64,000 nucleotides of DNA, taken from positions 1-64,000 of the forward strand of contig JBAGJY010000018.1 of the NCBI GenBank assembly GCA_037034305.1. The letters are read 5' to 3'. The notes under the pieces were generated by a model, which did no database searches, was not told where the DNA came from, and saw only the letters and a program-made list of their open reading frames with translations. Source of the DNA: Streptantibioticus_A sp037034305 (GTDB taxonomy: Bacteria; Actinomycetota; Actinomycetes; Streptomycetales; Streptomycetaceae). Below, piece after piece: positions 35,394 through 45,157 of the stretch; within the stretch, counting starts at the first letter, position 1; each line of letters starts with the position of its first letter. A program made the position numbers and the translations under genes.

Positions 35394-35828
35394 ATGAACG
35401 ACCTCCAGCCCGCGGCCGCGGGCCAGTTGACCGGCGTGGCCATGAAGAGTCGCGGATCCGTCGCGGTTTGGCTCGGCCTGCCGCTGATCACCCTCGGGAT
35501 CTATCACCTGGTCTGGTATTACAAGATTCACAAGGAGCTGCAGGAGTTCGACCGGCGGCGCGTGCTGAGCCCGGCGGGCAGCGTGCTTGTCCTGATCTTC
35601 CTGGGTTGGACCGTGATCGCTCCGCTGATCTCCTTTCACAACACCGGGAAGGCAATCGCGAACGCGCAGCGGGCGGCCGGGCGGCCGGTGACGTGCAGCC
35701 CGGCGGTGTGCTGGCTGCTGGCGTTCGTTTTCGGCCTGAACGTCTGGTACATGCAGCGCGAGTTGAACCAGGTCGTTGACGCCTACCCAGGCGCTGCCCC
35801 GGGCACTGAGGTGGCGCTGCTCGCCTGA
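35394..35828 (+). CDS. DUF4234-family membrane protein
   Basis: 144 residues. A short soluble N-terminus, then RGSVAVWLGLPLITLGIYHLVWYYKIHKELQEFD, the signature of DUF4234 proteins, a second membrane segment (LVLIFLGWTVIAPLISF) and a third (CWLLAFVFGLNVWYMQREL). Function unknown. GGGAAGACC lies upstream of the ATG. Followed by a strong terminator hairpin. Confidence 0.8.
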   Translation: MNDLQPAAAGQLTGVAMKSRGSVAVWLGLPLITLGIYHLVWYYKIHKELQEFDRRRVLSPAGSVLVLIFLGWTVIAPLISFHNTGKAIANAQRAAGRPVTCSPAVCWLLAFVFGLNVWYMQRELNQVVDAYPGAAPGTEVALLA

Positions 35829-35853
35829 CTCTTCGCGTCCTCGATGACGAGAA

Positions 35854-35877
35854 GGGGTGGGCAGTACTGCCCACCCC
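35854..35877. terminator. Perfect 24-bp inverted repeat, likely terminator
   Basis: GGGGTGGGCAGT followed directly by its complement, 25 bases after the DUF4234 stop. There is no U-tract, as is usual in Streptomyces. Bases 35,878-36,288 hold nothing I recognise as coding. Confidence 0.65.
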
Positions 35878-36288
35878 TGGGCGGTGGCCTTGCGCGTCTG
35901 TTTGGTTTGTGATCGGTGGCGCCGCCGACTGGGGGCCTCGCGGGAGCTGTGTTGCCCTGCTCGGCTGGGCAGACACGGGCCTCACCCAAATGGTCCTGGC
36001 TCACGGACCGGCCGGCTTACACGGTCCCGTAGGCCAATGACCTGCTTTTCTGTACGTTCCTCCGGAATCCGTCGAGGTGGTCGAGAAGGCGCTCTTTGCT
36101 TGTCCTGTGGCCGGGTGGGTGTGGTGCGTGTAGCGTCGAGGGCAGTAGTCGTGGTTCCGAAGGCTGTTCGCCCGTGGCACGCTCACGGGCGTTCTTGCTG
36201 TCTAGCGCATCTCCGGACCAAGGCGATCACCTCCGGAGACCCCGCGCAGTGCGGGGTTCCGATACGAGTTCCCCTGAAGGAGACAGGC

Positions 36289-36492
36289 ATGGCCAGCGGC
36301 ACCGTGAAGTGGTTCAACGCGGAAAAGGGCTTCGGCTTCATCGAGCAGGACGGCGGCGGCGCCGACGTGTTCGCGCACTACTCGAACATCGCAACCCAGG
36401 GTTTCCGTTCGCTTGACGAAGGCCAGAAGGTGACGTTCGACGTCACGCAGGGCCAGAAGGGCCCCCAGGCGGAGAACATCCGCCCCGCGTAA
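36289..36492 (+). CDS. Cold-shock domain protein
   Basis: 67-residue single CSD protein with RNP1 KGFGFI and RNP2 DVFAHY, the usual nucleic-acid-binding surfaces. SD GAAGGAGA before ATG. Upstream, CCCGC-GCAGT-GCGGG (36,240-36,256) forms a small hairpin in the leader, which may matter for temperature or growth control. Acts as an RNA chaperone by family. Confidence 0.95.
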   Translation: MASGTVKWFNAEKGFGFIEQDGGGADVFAHYSNIATQGFRSLDEGQKVTFDVTQGQKGPQAENIRPA

Positions 36493-36561
36493 CAACGCAC
36501 CGAGAGCCCCGGCCGGGATAGGGCGGATGCTGGGGAGCGCCGCAACACGTGGTCGTGTTGG

Positions 36562-36755
36562 TCAGGCCGCGAGCAGTTTGTGCAGGCGCTCGGCTGGGGT
36601 TTCCCAGTCGAGCGTTTTGCGTGGGCGGCCGTTGATCAGGTGCGGCGCCAGGGTCTGGACGGTGTTTTGGAGGGCGTCGCGGACCTGCTCTGCGCTGCGG
36701 CCGTCGGGTGGGTGGAGAAGCATCACGTGGCGGGTGGAGCGTTCGACCTGAGTGC
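36562..36755 (-). mobile_element. IS30-family transposase remnant
   Basis: Minus-strand fragment with the IS30 core (TQVERSTRHVMLLHPPDG, RSAEQVRDALQNTVQTL) fused directly to its C-terminus (INGRPRKTLDWETPAERLHKLLAA). The DDE-bearing middle is deleted. Not functional. Confidence 0.75.
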
Positions 36756-36875
36756 CTGTGGCAGGCGCACGGTTGTGGTGAATCCGCCGCTTGATGGGGC
36801 TCTCGCGGGTATGAACCTGGTCCGGCACGCGGCCGACGCGCTGGTGACAGGGAAGCTGCAAGGATCGCGGTGGCT

Positions 36876-37400
36876 TCAGCCGACGACGCCGTGTTCCCAG
36901 GCCCAGGCCGCGATCTCCACAAGGTTGCGGGCCGGTAGTTTGTCCTGCACCCGGCTGAGGTGGCTCTTGATGGTGCTGAGCGAGAGAGTCAGCTGTTCCG
37001 CGATCTCGTTGTTCGTGCGCCCGCGGGCGACCAGGCTCACGACCTTGAGTTCCTGGGGAGTGAGCCGCCGTACGGCGGCGGCCGCGGTCTCGGCGCGTGA
37101 CGGCTTGTTGAGGTGTTCCAGGAGTCGGACGGTGACGGACGGCGAGATGAGGGAGTCACCGTTGACAGCGGCATGCACCGCTTCGATCAGCAGCCGGGGG
37201 CCGGAGTTCTTGAGCACGAAGCCGCTGGCACCGGCGCGGAGGGCTCCGTAGACGTACTTGTCCATGTCGAAGGTCGTCACGATGACGATCTTCGTACCGT
37301 CCGTCGCGGCTCCCTCTGCCTGGCGCAGTCGCCTGGTCGCCTCCAGGCCGTCCAGTTTCGGCATGCGGATGTCCATCAGGCAGACGTCCGGCCGTAGTCA
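36876..37400 (-). pseudogene. NarL/LuxR response regulator, 5'-truncated
   Basis: The reading starts abruptly at RPDVCLMDIRMPKLDGLEAT, i.e. at the phosphoacceptor, and continues through ASGFVLKNSG to a complete LuxR domain (RLTPQELKVVSLVARGRTNNEIAEQL). The first ~50 residues of the receiver and the kinase partner are missing. It abuts the IS30 remnant, which suggests IS-linked deletion. An internal ATG could still give a product with a partial receiver and an HTH. Confidence 0.72.
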
Positions 37401-37646
37401 CGTACGCGGACGACCAGCCGGTCTGGGTACCGCCGCCGCGCAGGTGCGCCCAACCGCATTCGAAGACAGCGTCAGGGTGATCGCCGCACCTACTGCCGAC
37501 CAGCCCCCAGTGTGCCGCCGGTGAGCAGTAGCCGTTGCGGGGCACGCTCCCTGGCGGCGATCTGCCGTATCGCCACCTTGGTCAGCCCCGATCGATCGAC
37601 TTGCGGGCTGTCTCACTGCCACCCTTGGCTGACAAACTTTCCGACC

Positions 37647-38180
37647 ATGGCGAACAGCGGACTGTGGGTCGGCATCCTCACTGCACTGACTGCACTCGCA
37701 GCCAGCCACATCACCGCGCGGGCGACCTTCCGTGCAGCACGGGCGCAAGCCGAAACAACCACAAGGGCAGAGGCCCTGCGTGAGGAGCGTGAGCGGCGCC
37801 GATCCGCGTATCGGGAGATGTTGAGCTGCGTGCACGCCTTCAACGTGGTCACGTGGCAGATCGATGACGTCGATGCGGCCCGTGACCGTGAGAGCAGGGG
37901 CAGGCTCCTGACGCAGATGTACGAGCGCGTCGGCCCAGCCATCGGGGACATGAACAGGGCGATGCACGAGGTCCGGCTCGATGGTCCTGCTGCTGTGTCC
38001 GATGCGGCGGATCACGTGCGGAACATGGCCCGGCGCGTACAACAGCGGCTCAACGCGCTACTCGGTGACGACAGTCCTGAGCGCCGGGACGCGTACGACG
38101 CTGCCTATCGGGACTTCAGGGACGCCTACGTCACGTTCATCGCCCTGGCGCGAGGGGCGCTGGAGGTCAAGGGCACATAG
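37647..38180 (+). CDS. Hypothetical protein, N-terminal membrane segment and charged helices
   Basis: 177 residues. One hydrophobic N-terminal segment (LWVGILTALTALAASHI), then a long Arg/Glu-rich stretch likely to be coiled coil (RAEALREERERRRSAYREML), and a helical remainder with paired DAYDAAYRDFRDAY. I do not recognise a family. Similar small actinobacterial proteins carry one anchor and a cytoplasmic helical domain. No strong ribosome site. Bases 37,401-37,646 hold nothing recognised. Confidence 0.55.
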   Translation: MANSGLWVGILTALTALAASHITARATFRAARAQAETTTRAEALREERERRRSAYREMLSCVHAFNVVTWQIDDVDAARDRESRGRLLTQMYERVGPAIGDMNRAMHEVRLDGPAAVSDAADHVRNMARRVQQRLNALLGDDSPERRDAYDAAYRDFRDAYVTFIALARGALEVKGT

Positions 38181-38458
38181 CAGGTTGCCCCTCGTCTTCT
38201 GCGCGATCGGACGCGCGCGGGCCAGGGGCCCGTTCGTCCACTGCTGGTGCTGCCGGACCACGAGGCGCAGACAAGCCACAATGCGGAGCGTGCGGTGCAT
38301 ACACACGGTGATGTCGTAACTGGCCGTATGTGGGGAATTCGACGTGGCCGCTGTCAAGCGCCGTCCTGCGACCGAGCCGCACGCCGCCAGCGAACACGCC
38401 TCCCACATCCGTCGGAAGGCGCGACGCGGGGCCCTGCGTCCTGGCGCCCGCTCGGCGG

Positions 38459-38915
38459 TCAGTCGTGTCGGGATGCGAAGGGGCCTTCGTCCACGAACCG
38501 TCGTAGACAGCGCGCGAAGGTCCGGGCGTCGGCTTCCGGCCAGGAGGCGAGGGAGTCTTCGATGGCGGTGGCCAGTCGCTGCCGGGTGATCGCGACGGTG
38601 TCGCGGCCCTGGCGGGTGAGGGTGAGGAGCGTGGCGCGGCCGTCGGCGGGTCCGGTTCGCGTCGCACCAGGGCGGCGGCCTTCAGGCCGCCGGCGCGTCG
38701 GGTGACGGTGGTGCGGTCGAGTTCGACCTCACGGCCGAGATCGGCGGCGCTGAGGGGGGCCGTTCGGGCCAGGCCGCTGAGTACCGGATAGGTGAGTTCA
38801 TCGACCGCTTCCCCCAGGCCCGCGGTGAGGCGGGTGTAGAGGCGGGCGCGGGTGCTCCGGTGCAGGAGCAGTCGGAACCGGTCGGAGCTGCCTTCCGAAC
38901 CGGGGGAGCGATGCG
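38459..38915 (-). pseudogene. MarR-family regulator with frameshift
   Basis: Minus-strand reading gives a good MarR domain in two frames: RLYTRLTAGLGEAVDELTYP, LGREVELDRTTVTRRAGGLK, AAALVRREPDP, then after a single missing base near 38,651 DGRATLLTLTRQGRDTVAIT and an ending FVDEGPFASRHD. No ATG or GTG opens the first frame. Either a young pseudogene or a sequencing error. Its likely target is the adjacent hemerythrin gene. Confidence 0.68.
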
Positions 38916-38931
38916 CACTGCCCCGGGTCCG

Positions 38932-39609
38932 TCAGGCAGGGGCGGCGGGAGACAGGGCGCCGCGCAGGTCGTCGGTGGCGGTCTGGTCGAGTTGCGCGGT
39001 CAGGGCCGTGAAGGCGTCGGCCCGCTGCTCCGGCGGCACGGGCGCGAGCGTCTCCGCGGTGAGGGCCGCGCGCTCGGCCGGGGTGACGTGGGGCAGTTGG
39101 TCGGCGGCGTCCTTCAGGGCGAACCCGTCGGGCTTGGAGGCGAAGAAGGGGCCCAGCACCCGGGAGAGGATCTCGTCGTCGGAGGAGGCCCGGGCGAGCG
39201 CCGGCCAGGCGATGCACTCCTCCATCGTCAGGTGGCCGAGGTAGGCGCCGATGACCTGGTTGAGGGACAGGTAGAAGGCGTGCGCGGCCTCCCCCGGATC
39301 CGCCGCAGTGCCGGACGTCGCCTGTTCGCAGGCGGTGGCGAGGTGGCCGAAGGCGAGTTCCAACTGCTCGTGTTGGGCCTCCAGTTCCTCGGCGATCTCC
39401 GGGACGTATGTGCGCAGCAAGGGATGCACGAAGCGGTCCTCGTGCTCGGCGTGCTGCCTGAGGTCGGTCATGATCCGGCGGGCCCGGTCGGCGAGGGGGC
39501 GCAGCAGGACAGAGTCGGGCGCGGTGCGGCCGAGTTCGGTGCTGAGGGCGAACAGGTGGGCCCGCTGCGCCTTGTGGATGGTGCGGTACGGGTTGATCGA
39601 GGTGGGCAT
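38932..39609 (-). CDS. Hemerythrin HHE-domain protein
   Basis: 225 residues from ATG 39609. The metal-binding helices are visible: HKAQRAHLFALSTELG, HAEHEDRFVHPLL, EAQHEQLELAFGHLA and LGHLTMEECIAWPAL, with His/Glu spaced as in HHE proteins (di-iron oxygen or NO sensing/storage). A longer upstream frame has no similarity. It lies just upstream, in transcription order, of the frameshifted MarR gene and probably formed one unit with it. Confidence 0.82.
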   Translation of the reverse strand: MPTSINPYRTIHKAQRAHLFALSTELGRTAPDSVLLRPLADRARRIMTDLRQHAEHEDRFVHPLLRTYVPEIAEELEAQHEQLELAFGHLATACEQATSGTAADPGEAAHAFYLSLNQVIGAYLGHLTMEECIAWPALARASSDDEILSRVLGPFFASKPDGFALKDAADQLPHVTPAERAALTAETLAPVPPEQRADAFTALTAQLDQTATDDLRGALSPAAPA

Positions 39610-39746
39610 GCGAGATCCCGGGGTGAGGGGTGGGCGGCCGGGGCCGACAGGGAGGGGGCGGCCTGCGGGTCCGTGACATGTGGGTGGTGTGGCGAGCGGA
39701 CGCCTGGCCGCGAGGGGCTCGGACCGTCCGGACGCCACCATCATTG

Positions 39747-39758
39747 TTGTCATGACAA
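39747..39758. promoter_or_regulatory. Palindrome TTGTCATGACAA, likely MarR operator
   Basis: A perfect 12-base palindrome about 138 bases upstream of the hemerythrin start. Size and base composition fit MarR-family operators. With the adjacent regulator frameshifted, the gene may now be derepressed. Confidence 0.5.
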
Positions 39759-40295
39759 TGAAAGTCTAGAGGGGCCGCGCGGGGGAGTGGAACCGTTCCT
39801 TCCCCAGCAGTCGCTCTGTCACTTGGTGAACACAACGCTGAACGGTCGCGTCGCGGCGGCCCGGCCCGACCGCCCCGCCGGTCGCGGGAAGCTTCAGTGG
39901 TCGCACGGGCGCATGACACGGAGTGAGCCGACAACGATGTCTCGTTGACATGGCTTTCATAACTTGAAGAAACGTATTGACCGTTGGACGAGTCCGGGCA
40001 CACACTGCATGCCACCGCTCGGGGTGCGGTCCCCAAGTGGTCGCCCTGCCGCGGTGGGCGGCGAGATGCCTGCCCATGCTCGTCCGCCGCAGCTCAGCGT
40101 AGTGATCGTGCTCACCGGTGCAGTCCTTCAGGGAGAAAGGTGCCGTTCATGCACCCTGCGCACGCCCCCAGTTGAGGTCCCCTCACACCTTCAATTCCCG
40201 TCCGCGGACGGCCCGCCGTCCGGCGCGCCACCGTTCACCCTCCGCACGTCAGGCCCGCCGCCCGGCCGCACCTCCACGGCCCCCGACCGCCCCCT

Positions 40296-40428
40296 GACGT
40301 GCCGAGTCCACCGCTCCGGCGCACGGGACCGCTGGAGTGCCCACCGATGCCCCCGTCCGCCTCACGACGTGCCGAGTCCATCGCTCCGGCGCACGGGACC
40401 GCTGGAGTGCCCACCGATGCCCCCGTCC
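40296..40428 (+). repeat. Two 63-bp tandem direct repeats upstream of the GH64 gene
   Basis: Two copies (40,296-40,358 and 40,366-40,428, period 70) beginning GACGTGCCGAGTCCA and ending CGATGCCCCCGTCC, differing at one base by eye. The second copy ends 17 bases before the GH64 start. Bases 39,759-40,295 hold no gene that I recognise. Confidence 0.85.
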
Positions 40429-40445
40429 CGCTCGAGGAGAATGCC

Positions 40446-42014
40446 ATGACACCGTCCGTCGCGCCCCGCACGCCCCGCCACCTGTCCCGGACGCTCGGGA
40501 GCCTTACCGTCGCCGGCGTCCTCGGACTCTGCGGTCCGCTCGTCGTGACCTCTGCGGCGCACGCCGACAGCACGTACACCGAAGGCGTGACGCCGACCGG
40601 TACCAACCAGCCCCAGTTCTGGTTCACACCGGGTTCCTCCATCGCCTCCACGACGACCCTGGTGGACGTCCACTACGTGGTAGGCAACGCGGGTGAGCAG
40701 GACTTCCGCATGACCGACGCCTCCGGCACCTGGCAGGAGACGGCGAGCGACGTCACCGCCGGCGCGACCGTGCAGTACTGGTTCACCTACGGCAACCAAC
40801 AGACCGTCACCGACACCCCCCACTACACCTACACCGCCGGAAGCGGCGGCACCGGCGGCGGCGGTGGCACCGGAGGCACGAGCGGTGGCTCGACGTTCCC
40901 GATGACGTTCACCAACAACACCGGCGGCAGATACACCGACGACCAGATCTACCTCACCATCATCGGCACCGGCCCGGACGGAAAGGCGACCTATCTCAAG
41001 CCCGACGGGACACAGGTAGACATGAACACCCAGGACGCCCAGGCGCCCGGGCACCTCACCAAGAACGGTGTGAACTACCCGAACATGTCGTTCACGCTGG
41101 CCCAGGCGTCCAAGGTCACCATCCCCGCAGTCATGGACGGCGGCAGGGCGTACATATCGCTCGGGTCGCCCATGTACTTCCAGCCGGACGGCAGGGGCGG
41201 GTACGCGGGACCGGACCCGAACAACCCGAGCGACCCCAACCAGGGCTTCTACTGGGACTACTACGAGTTCACCTGGGACGCTACGGGCGCCAACAGCGCG
41301 AACCACCTCCCGGTCGCCTACGGCGGCGACGTCGACGAGGTCGACGGCTTCAGCATCCCGATCACCGCCCGCGTGCAACAGGCGAGTTCCGGCACCGACC
41401 AGACCCGCGGCACCACGCTCGACCACGACCAGGTCGTCTCGCAGTACAAGAGCGCGGTCGGGCCGGCCTTCCAGCAACTGGTCGGCAGCTACCGGATCGT
41501 CTCGCCGGCGAAGTCCCCGGTCTTCCAGAGCGCCGGCGGCAGTGAGAGCAGCTACCTCCAGTCGGTCATCGACCAGACGTGGAACTACTACACGACGAAC
41601 CAGTTCACCTTCAGCAAGCCCGGCGACACCTACACCGGCCGGGTCGTGAACGGGCAGCTGCAGTTCACCGACAACGGGACCGGCAACTACGTGATCAACA
41701 AGCCGACCAGCGCCGACGTCATGGCGTGCAACAACACGATGGCGACCGGCAGCATCCCCGAGCTGGCGCTCGAGTCCCAGCTGTGCGCCGCGTTCAACCG
41801 CGGTGTGGCGATGGACACCAGCAAGTGGTGGACACCGTCCGCGTACTACCCGGCGGGCACTGCGCACAACGACTACGCGGCCTTCTGGCACACCATCAAC
41901 GAGGGAGGCCTGGCCTACGGCTTCCCCTACGACGACAACGGGACCCAGGACTCCACCGTGGTGATCCCCAACAACAACCCGCCCGACGAGGTGGCCATCA
42001 GCGTCAACTTCTGA
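40446..42014 (+). CDS. Secreted GH64 beta-1,3-glucanase with N-terminal binding module
   Basis: 522 residues. Signal peptide to about residue 39 (cleavage near SAAHA). Residues 40-135 resemble a CBM56-type beta-1,3-glucan-binding module, followed by a Gly-rich linker and a GH64 domain. In the latter, YYEFTWD and DVDEVDGFSIPI carry the expected catalytic Glu and Asp, and CNNTMATGSIPELALESQLCAAFNRG is a conserved C-terminal block. It cleaves beta-1,3-glucan (laminarin, fungal wall). GAGGAG precedes the ATG. Followed 146 bases later by a GH16 glucanase. Confidence 0.9.
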   Translation: MTPSVAPRTPRHLSRTLGSLTVAGVLGLCGPLVVTSAAHADSTYTEGVTPTGTNQPQFWFTPGSSIASTTTLVDVHYVVGNAGEQDFRMTDASGTWQETASDVTAGATVQYWFTYGNQQTVTDTPHYTYTAGSGGTGGGGGTGGTSGGSTFPMTFTNNTGGRYTDDQIYLTIIGTGPDGKATYLKPDGTQVDMNTQDAQAPGHLTKNGVNYPNMSFTLAQASKVTIPAVMDGGRAYISLGSPMYFQPDGRGGYAGPDPNNPSDPNQGFYWDYYEFTWDATGANSANHLPVAYGGDVDEVDGFSIPITARVQQASSGTDQTRGTTLDHDQVVSQYKSAVGPAFQQLVGSYRIVSPAKSPVFQSAGGSESSYLQSVIDQTWNYYTTNQFTFSKPGDTYTGRVVNGQLQFTDNGTGNYVINKPTSADVMACNNTMATGSIPELALESQLCAAFNRGVAMDTSKWWTPSAYYPAGTAHNDYAAFWHTINEGGLAYGFPYDDNGTQDSTVVIPNNNPPDEVAISVNF

Positions 42015-42160
42015 CGCGGCACTGGCGGGGCTGGCCCGGACGCCCGTGGCGGCGTCCGGGCGGCTCCCGAGGCGCCCGGACCAGGCCGGTCGCGGGTCCG
42101 TTCGACGGCTTGCTCCCGCCCAGTTCCCCTGACTGCCCATCAAAGGAAGGCCCACCGCAC

Positions 42161-43657
42161 ATGCAACTGATCGGACGACCCAACTCCCAACACCGGTCAC
42201 GACGAGCCGACGTCAAGGCGGCCCTGGTGGCCGTCCTGTCCCTGCCGCTGGCCCTGCTCGTCGCGCTCCCCGGCGGGAGCGCCTCGGCGGCCGTGCCTCC
42301 GGCTCCGGCCGGTTGGACCACGGTGTTCAGCGACGACTTCAACGGTCCGGCCGGCTCGGGTCTCGACACCTCGAACTGGCTCTACGACACCGGGACGCAG
42401 TACAACTACCCGAACGCGGCAGCAAACTGGGGGACCGGCGAGGTTGAGACGGATACCAACTCGACGTCCAACGTCTACCAGGACGGCAACGGCCACCTGG
42501 TCATCAAGGCCATCCGTGACGCCTCGGGCAACTGGACGTCCGGCCGGGTCGAGACCCAGCGCACCGACTTCGCCGCACCAGCGGGCGGCGAGATGGAGCT
42601 GAGCGCCTCCATCGAGCAGCCCGACCCTGCCGACGCCGTGGGGTACTGGCCCGCGTTCTGGGCGCTCGGTGCCGCCGCGAGGCCGGTGGGGGCGACCAAC
42701 TGGCCGGGTATCGGTGAGCTCGACACGATGGAGAACGTCAACGGGCACAGCGCGTACTCCGCCACCTTCCACTGCGACGTGTGGGGCGGCCAGTGCCACG
42801 ACCCGGACGGCATCAGCAGCGGGCTCATGAACTGCGCGGGCTGCCTGACGGGATACCACACGTACTCGGTGATCGTGGACCGGACCAACGCCTCGGCCGA
42901 GCAACTGCGCTTCTACCTCGACGGCAAGCAGACTTTCGCCGTCAACGAGAACCAGGTGTCGACCTCCGCCTGGCAGAACGCGGTCGACCACGGCTTCTTC
43001 GCGATATTCGACCTGGCGATCGGCGGTTCGTACCCGAACAAGGACAAGTGTGCGGGCCAGGTGTGCACCCCCGAGTCCGGCACCACCTCGGGCGGATCAA
43101 TGAGCGTGGACTGGTTCGCCGTCTACGAGACCAGCGGCACGCCCACCTCGACGCCCACGTCGAGCCCCTCGCCCACCCCGACTCCCAGCTCGTCGTCCTC
43201 CTCGTCCACGTCGCCGTGCCAGGCCACAGCGACCGCCGACTTCTCCGCCGACTGCTACAGCTCCGCGCAGTTGGGCTCCGCGACGGTGACCTCCACGACG
43301 GACAGCTCACCCGCGGGAGTCGACGGCAACCAGGTGTCCCAGCTCTCCAACGGGGCGGTCCTGGAGTACGACAACGTCGACTTCGGCACGACCGGCTCCC
43401 AGCAGTTGCAGGCGCGGGTCGCCTCAGGCGCGGTCGGCGGGGTCAGCGGTCTGGTGAACGTCGTGCTCGACAACCCCTCCAACCCGCCGATCGGTTCCTT
43501 CGCCGTCGGCAACACCGGAGGCTGGAACAACTGGACGACGGTGCCGGCGAACATCACCCGGACGACTGGCATGCACAAGGTCTACCTCGAGTTCAGCTCC
43601 GGGGCGGCAGGCCAGCCGTACGTCAGCCTCCACTGGTTCACCTTCCCGGCCACCTGA
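42161..43657 (+). CDS. Secreted GH16 beta-1,3-glucanase with C-terminal CBM6-type module
   Basis: 498 residues. Signal peptide to about 43 (SASA-AVPP). GH16 domain about 50-290 with the catalytic E186-L-D188-T-M-E191 motif in WPGIGELDTMENVNG. A Ser/Thr/Pro linker (about 325-350) leads to a C-terminal beta-sandwich (about 352-498: VDGNQVSQLSNGAVLEYDNV, HKVYLEFSSG) of CBM6/35 type. AAGGAAGG precedes the ATG. With the GH64 gene it forms an extracellular beta-1,3-glucan degradation pair. Confidence 0.92.
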   Translation: MQLIGRPNSQHRSRRADVKAALVAVLSLPLALLVALPGGSASAAVPPAPAGWTTVFSDDFNGPAGSGLDTSNWLYDTGTQYNYPNAAANWGTGEVETDTNSTSNVYQDGNGHLVIKAIRDASGNWTSGRVETQRTDFAAPAGGEMELSASIEQPDPADAVGYWPAFWALGAAARPVGATNWPGIGELDTMENVNGHSAYSATFHCDVWGGQCHDPDGISSGLMNCAGCLTGYHTYSVIVDRTNASAEQLRFYLDGKQTFAVNENQVSTSAWQNAVDHGFFAIFDLAIGGSYPNKDKCAGQVCTPESGTTSGGSMSVDWFAVYETSGTPTSTPTSSPSPTPTPSSSSSSSTSPCQATATADFSADCYSSAQLGSATVTSTTDSSPAGVDGNQVSQLSNGAVLEYDNVDFGTTGSQQLQARVASGAVGGVSGLVNVVLDNPSNPPIGSFAVGNTGGWNNWTTVPANITRTTGMHKVYLEFSSGAAGQPYVSLHWFTFPAT

Positions 43658-43689
43658 CACCTGTCCGGCTCGCCGCTCGATGACGCGAT

Positions 43690-44178
43690 GAACACGGGGT
43701 CCGGCCGCACTCACCGCCGGACCCCCTCGGCGCGGGTACGCCCGCCGCCCGGCCCAGCGCACCTGCACCGAGGCCGCCGCGAAGGCCAGGTGCATCCGGG
43801 GGTGCCGGACCTTCGGCGAGGAGGACTCGGTGAGTACCCCGAGGAACTCCCACTGGCCCCGGTGCGCGGGGCCCATCGAGAGGTTCAGGTCGCCGCCGCC
43901 GTAGTACCCGCCGCGCGAGCAGCGCATCGTCACCCACGGGCCGTGGCCCGAGCGTTCCTGCACGCAGAACCTGTTGTAGGTGAAGTCGTCGTTGCCTCCG
44001 CCCCCGGCGAGGTGCACGGGGACCCGGAACGGAGGGTGTGCGGACCGGCGGCGAACCAGCTGTCGGACTTCGCCCAGGCGACGCTCGTCGCGAACCCGAC
44101 GGCGCTGACGGCGGTCGCCGCGGCGGGGGTCGCGCGCAGCGCGCCACGGCGGTGATGCATTTCCATGAGTTCGCTCAT
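43690..44178 (-). pseudogene. Frameshifted secreted protein of unknown function
   Basis: A signal-peptide-like N-terminus (MHHRRGALRATPAAATAVSA and then VGFATSVAWA) followed by SDSWFAAGPHTLR, and in another frame from about 44,030 VPVHLAGGGGNDDFTYNRFC, GPWVTMRCSRGGYYGGGDLN and GQWEFLGVLTES. The two parts read as one small exported protein broken by a one-base shift. No family recognised. The 3' end is unclear because the frame runs on antisense to the GH16 gene. Confidence 0.5.
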
Positions 44179-44419
44179 GTTGGTGGAGACGGCGGGGCCG
44201 TACGAAGGGCTGGTCCCACCCTCGCCACGTGTCCGGCCCGCTCGCAGGTTGAGACAACCCGCACCGGGCCGCCGTTGCCCGCGAAGTACCACCGCCCGGA
44301 GGCGAACTGACCCGCCCCTGCCCTCCCGACCCGCTGAACCGGCTGCCGGAACCGGCAACCACCACCGCCTGGCTGGTGAACAGCTTCTCGTGGCCCACGA
44401 CGATCACGTTCTGGGCCGC

Positions 44420-44795
44420 CCTTGAGCGCCCGGATGTGGGAGCTGTCGATCACGCCCGCGACAGGTCCAGGCGGTCGGCGGCCCGCAACTCGCCCAGCAG
44501 CACCTCGTGCAGCCGCCGCCACACCCCAGCGCTGTTCCAGTCCAGGCAAGCGTCGCCAGCAGGTCATCCCCGAGCCGAATCCCAGCTCCTGGGGCAGCTA
44601 CTCCCACTGGATGCCGGTGTAGAGGACGAGCAGGATCCCGCACTGCACCCGACGGTCCTCCAGCACCTTTTTCCTCCCCGGCCGTCGGCACCCAGGCGGT
44701 GACATCGGTAGCAACGGCTCGATCCGCGACCACAACTCGTCGTCGACCAGCCATGGTTGAGGGTTTCGTTCGGCCATACCCAAGTAACCGGCGCA
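44420..44795 (-). mobile_element. IS5-family transposase remnant
   Basis: Minus strand: LVDDELWSRIEPLLPMSPPG, VLEDRRVQCGILLVLYTGIQ, then in a second frame CPRSWDSARG, and in a third MTCWRRLPGLEQRWGV and VIDSSHIRALKGGPE. This is the N-terminal half of an IS5-group transposase with at least two frameshifts and no C-terminus. Confidence 0.78.
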
Positions 44796-44835
44796 CCCCG
44801 CCGAATGACACCGCTACCCACGTTGCGTTAGGAGT

Positions 44836-45031
44836 TCCTACTGCACCCCGGCCTCTATCCCGAACGCATACGCGGCGACGGGGTACTGCACGAAGCCCTG
44901 ACGGTCGGGGCCGACCCGCTGCACCTCACCGTGGTCTTCAGTCTGTCCCACACCACCGCGGAGCCGCTAAGCAACCGTCGCCCAGGACTTGCTCGACGAG
45001 CAGATCGACCAGGCCGACCAGCGCGAATGAG
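44836..45031 (+). pseudogene. Tyrosine recombinase C-terminal fragment
   Basis: Plus strand: LYPERIRGDGVLHEALTVGA, DPLHLTVVFSLSHTTA, then after a frameshift ATVAQDLLDEQIDQADQRE and stop. This is the conserved tail of Streptomyces site-specific recombinases of the XerC/integrase type. Broken and incomplete. Confidence 0.65.
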
Positions 45032-45157
45032 TACTCTGCCGATCAGCAGTGATGGCTTCTCGGAAATTGGCCAGGTGCTGGTCGCCCGAGGATCAGACCT
45101 GCTCCCCGAGGCTCCCCGCCTCTCTGCGGAACGGTGGTGTCTGCTTAGATCACCGGC

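Noticed and set aside
36876..37376. Intact response regulator starting at the internal ATG
   Set aside because: The start falls at the phosphoacceptor, so the first third of the receiver is missing.
40296..40428. CRISPR-like array
   Set aside because: Only two long, nearly contiguous copies with a 7-base gap. No spacers or cas genes.
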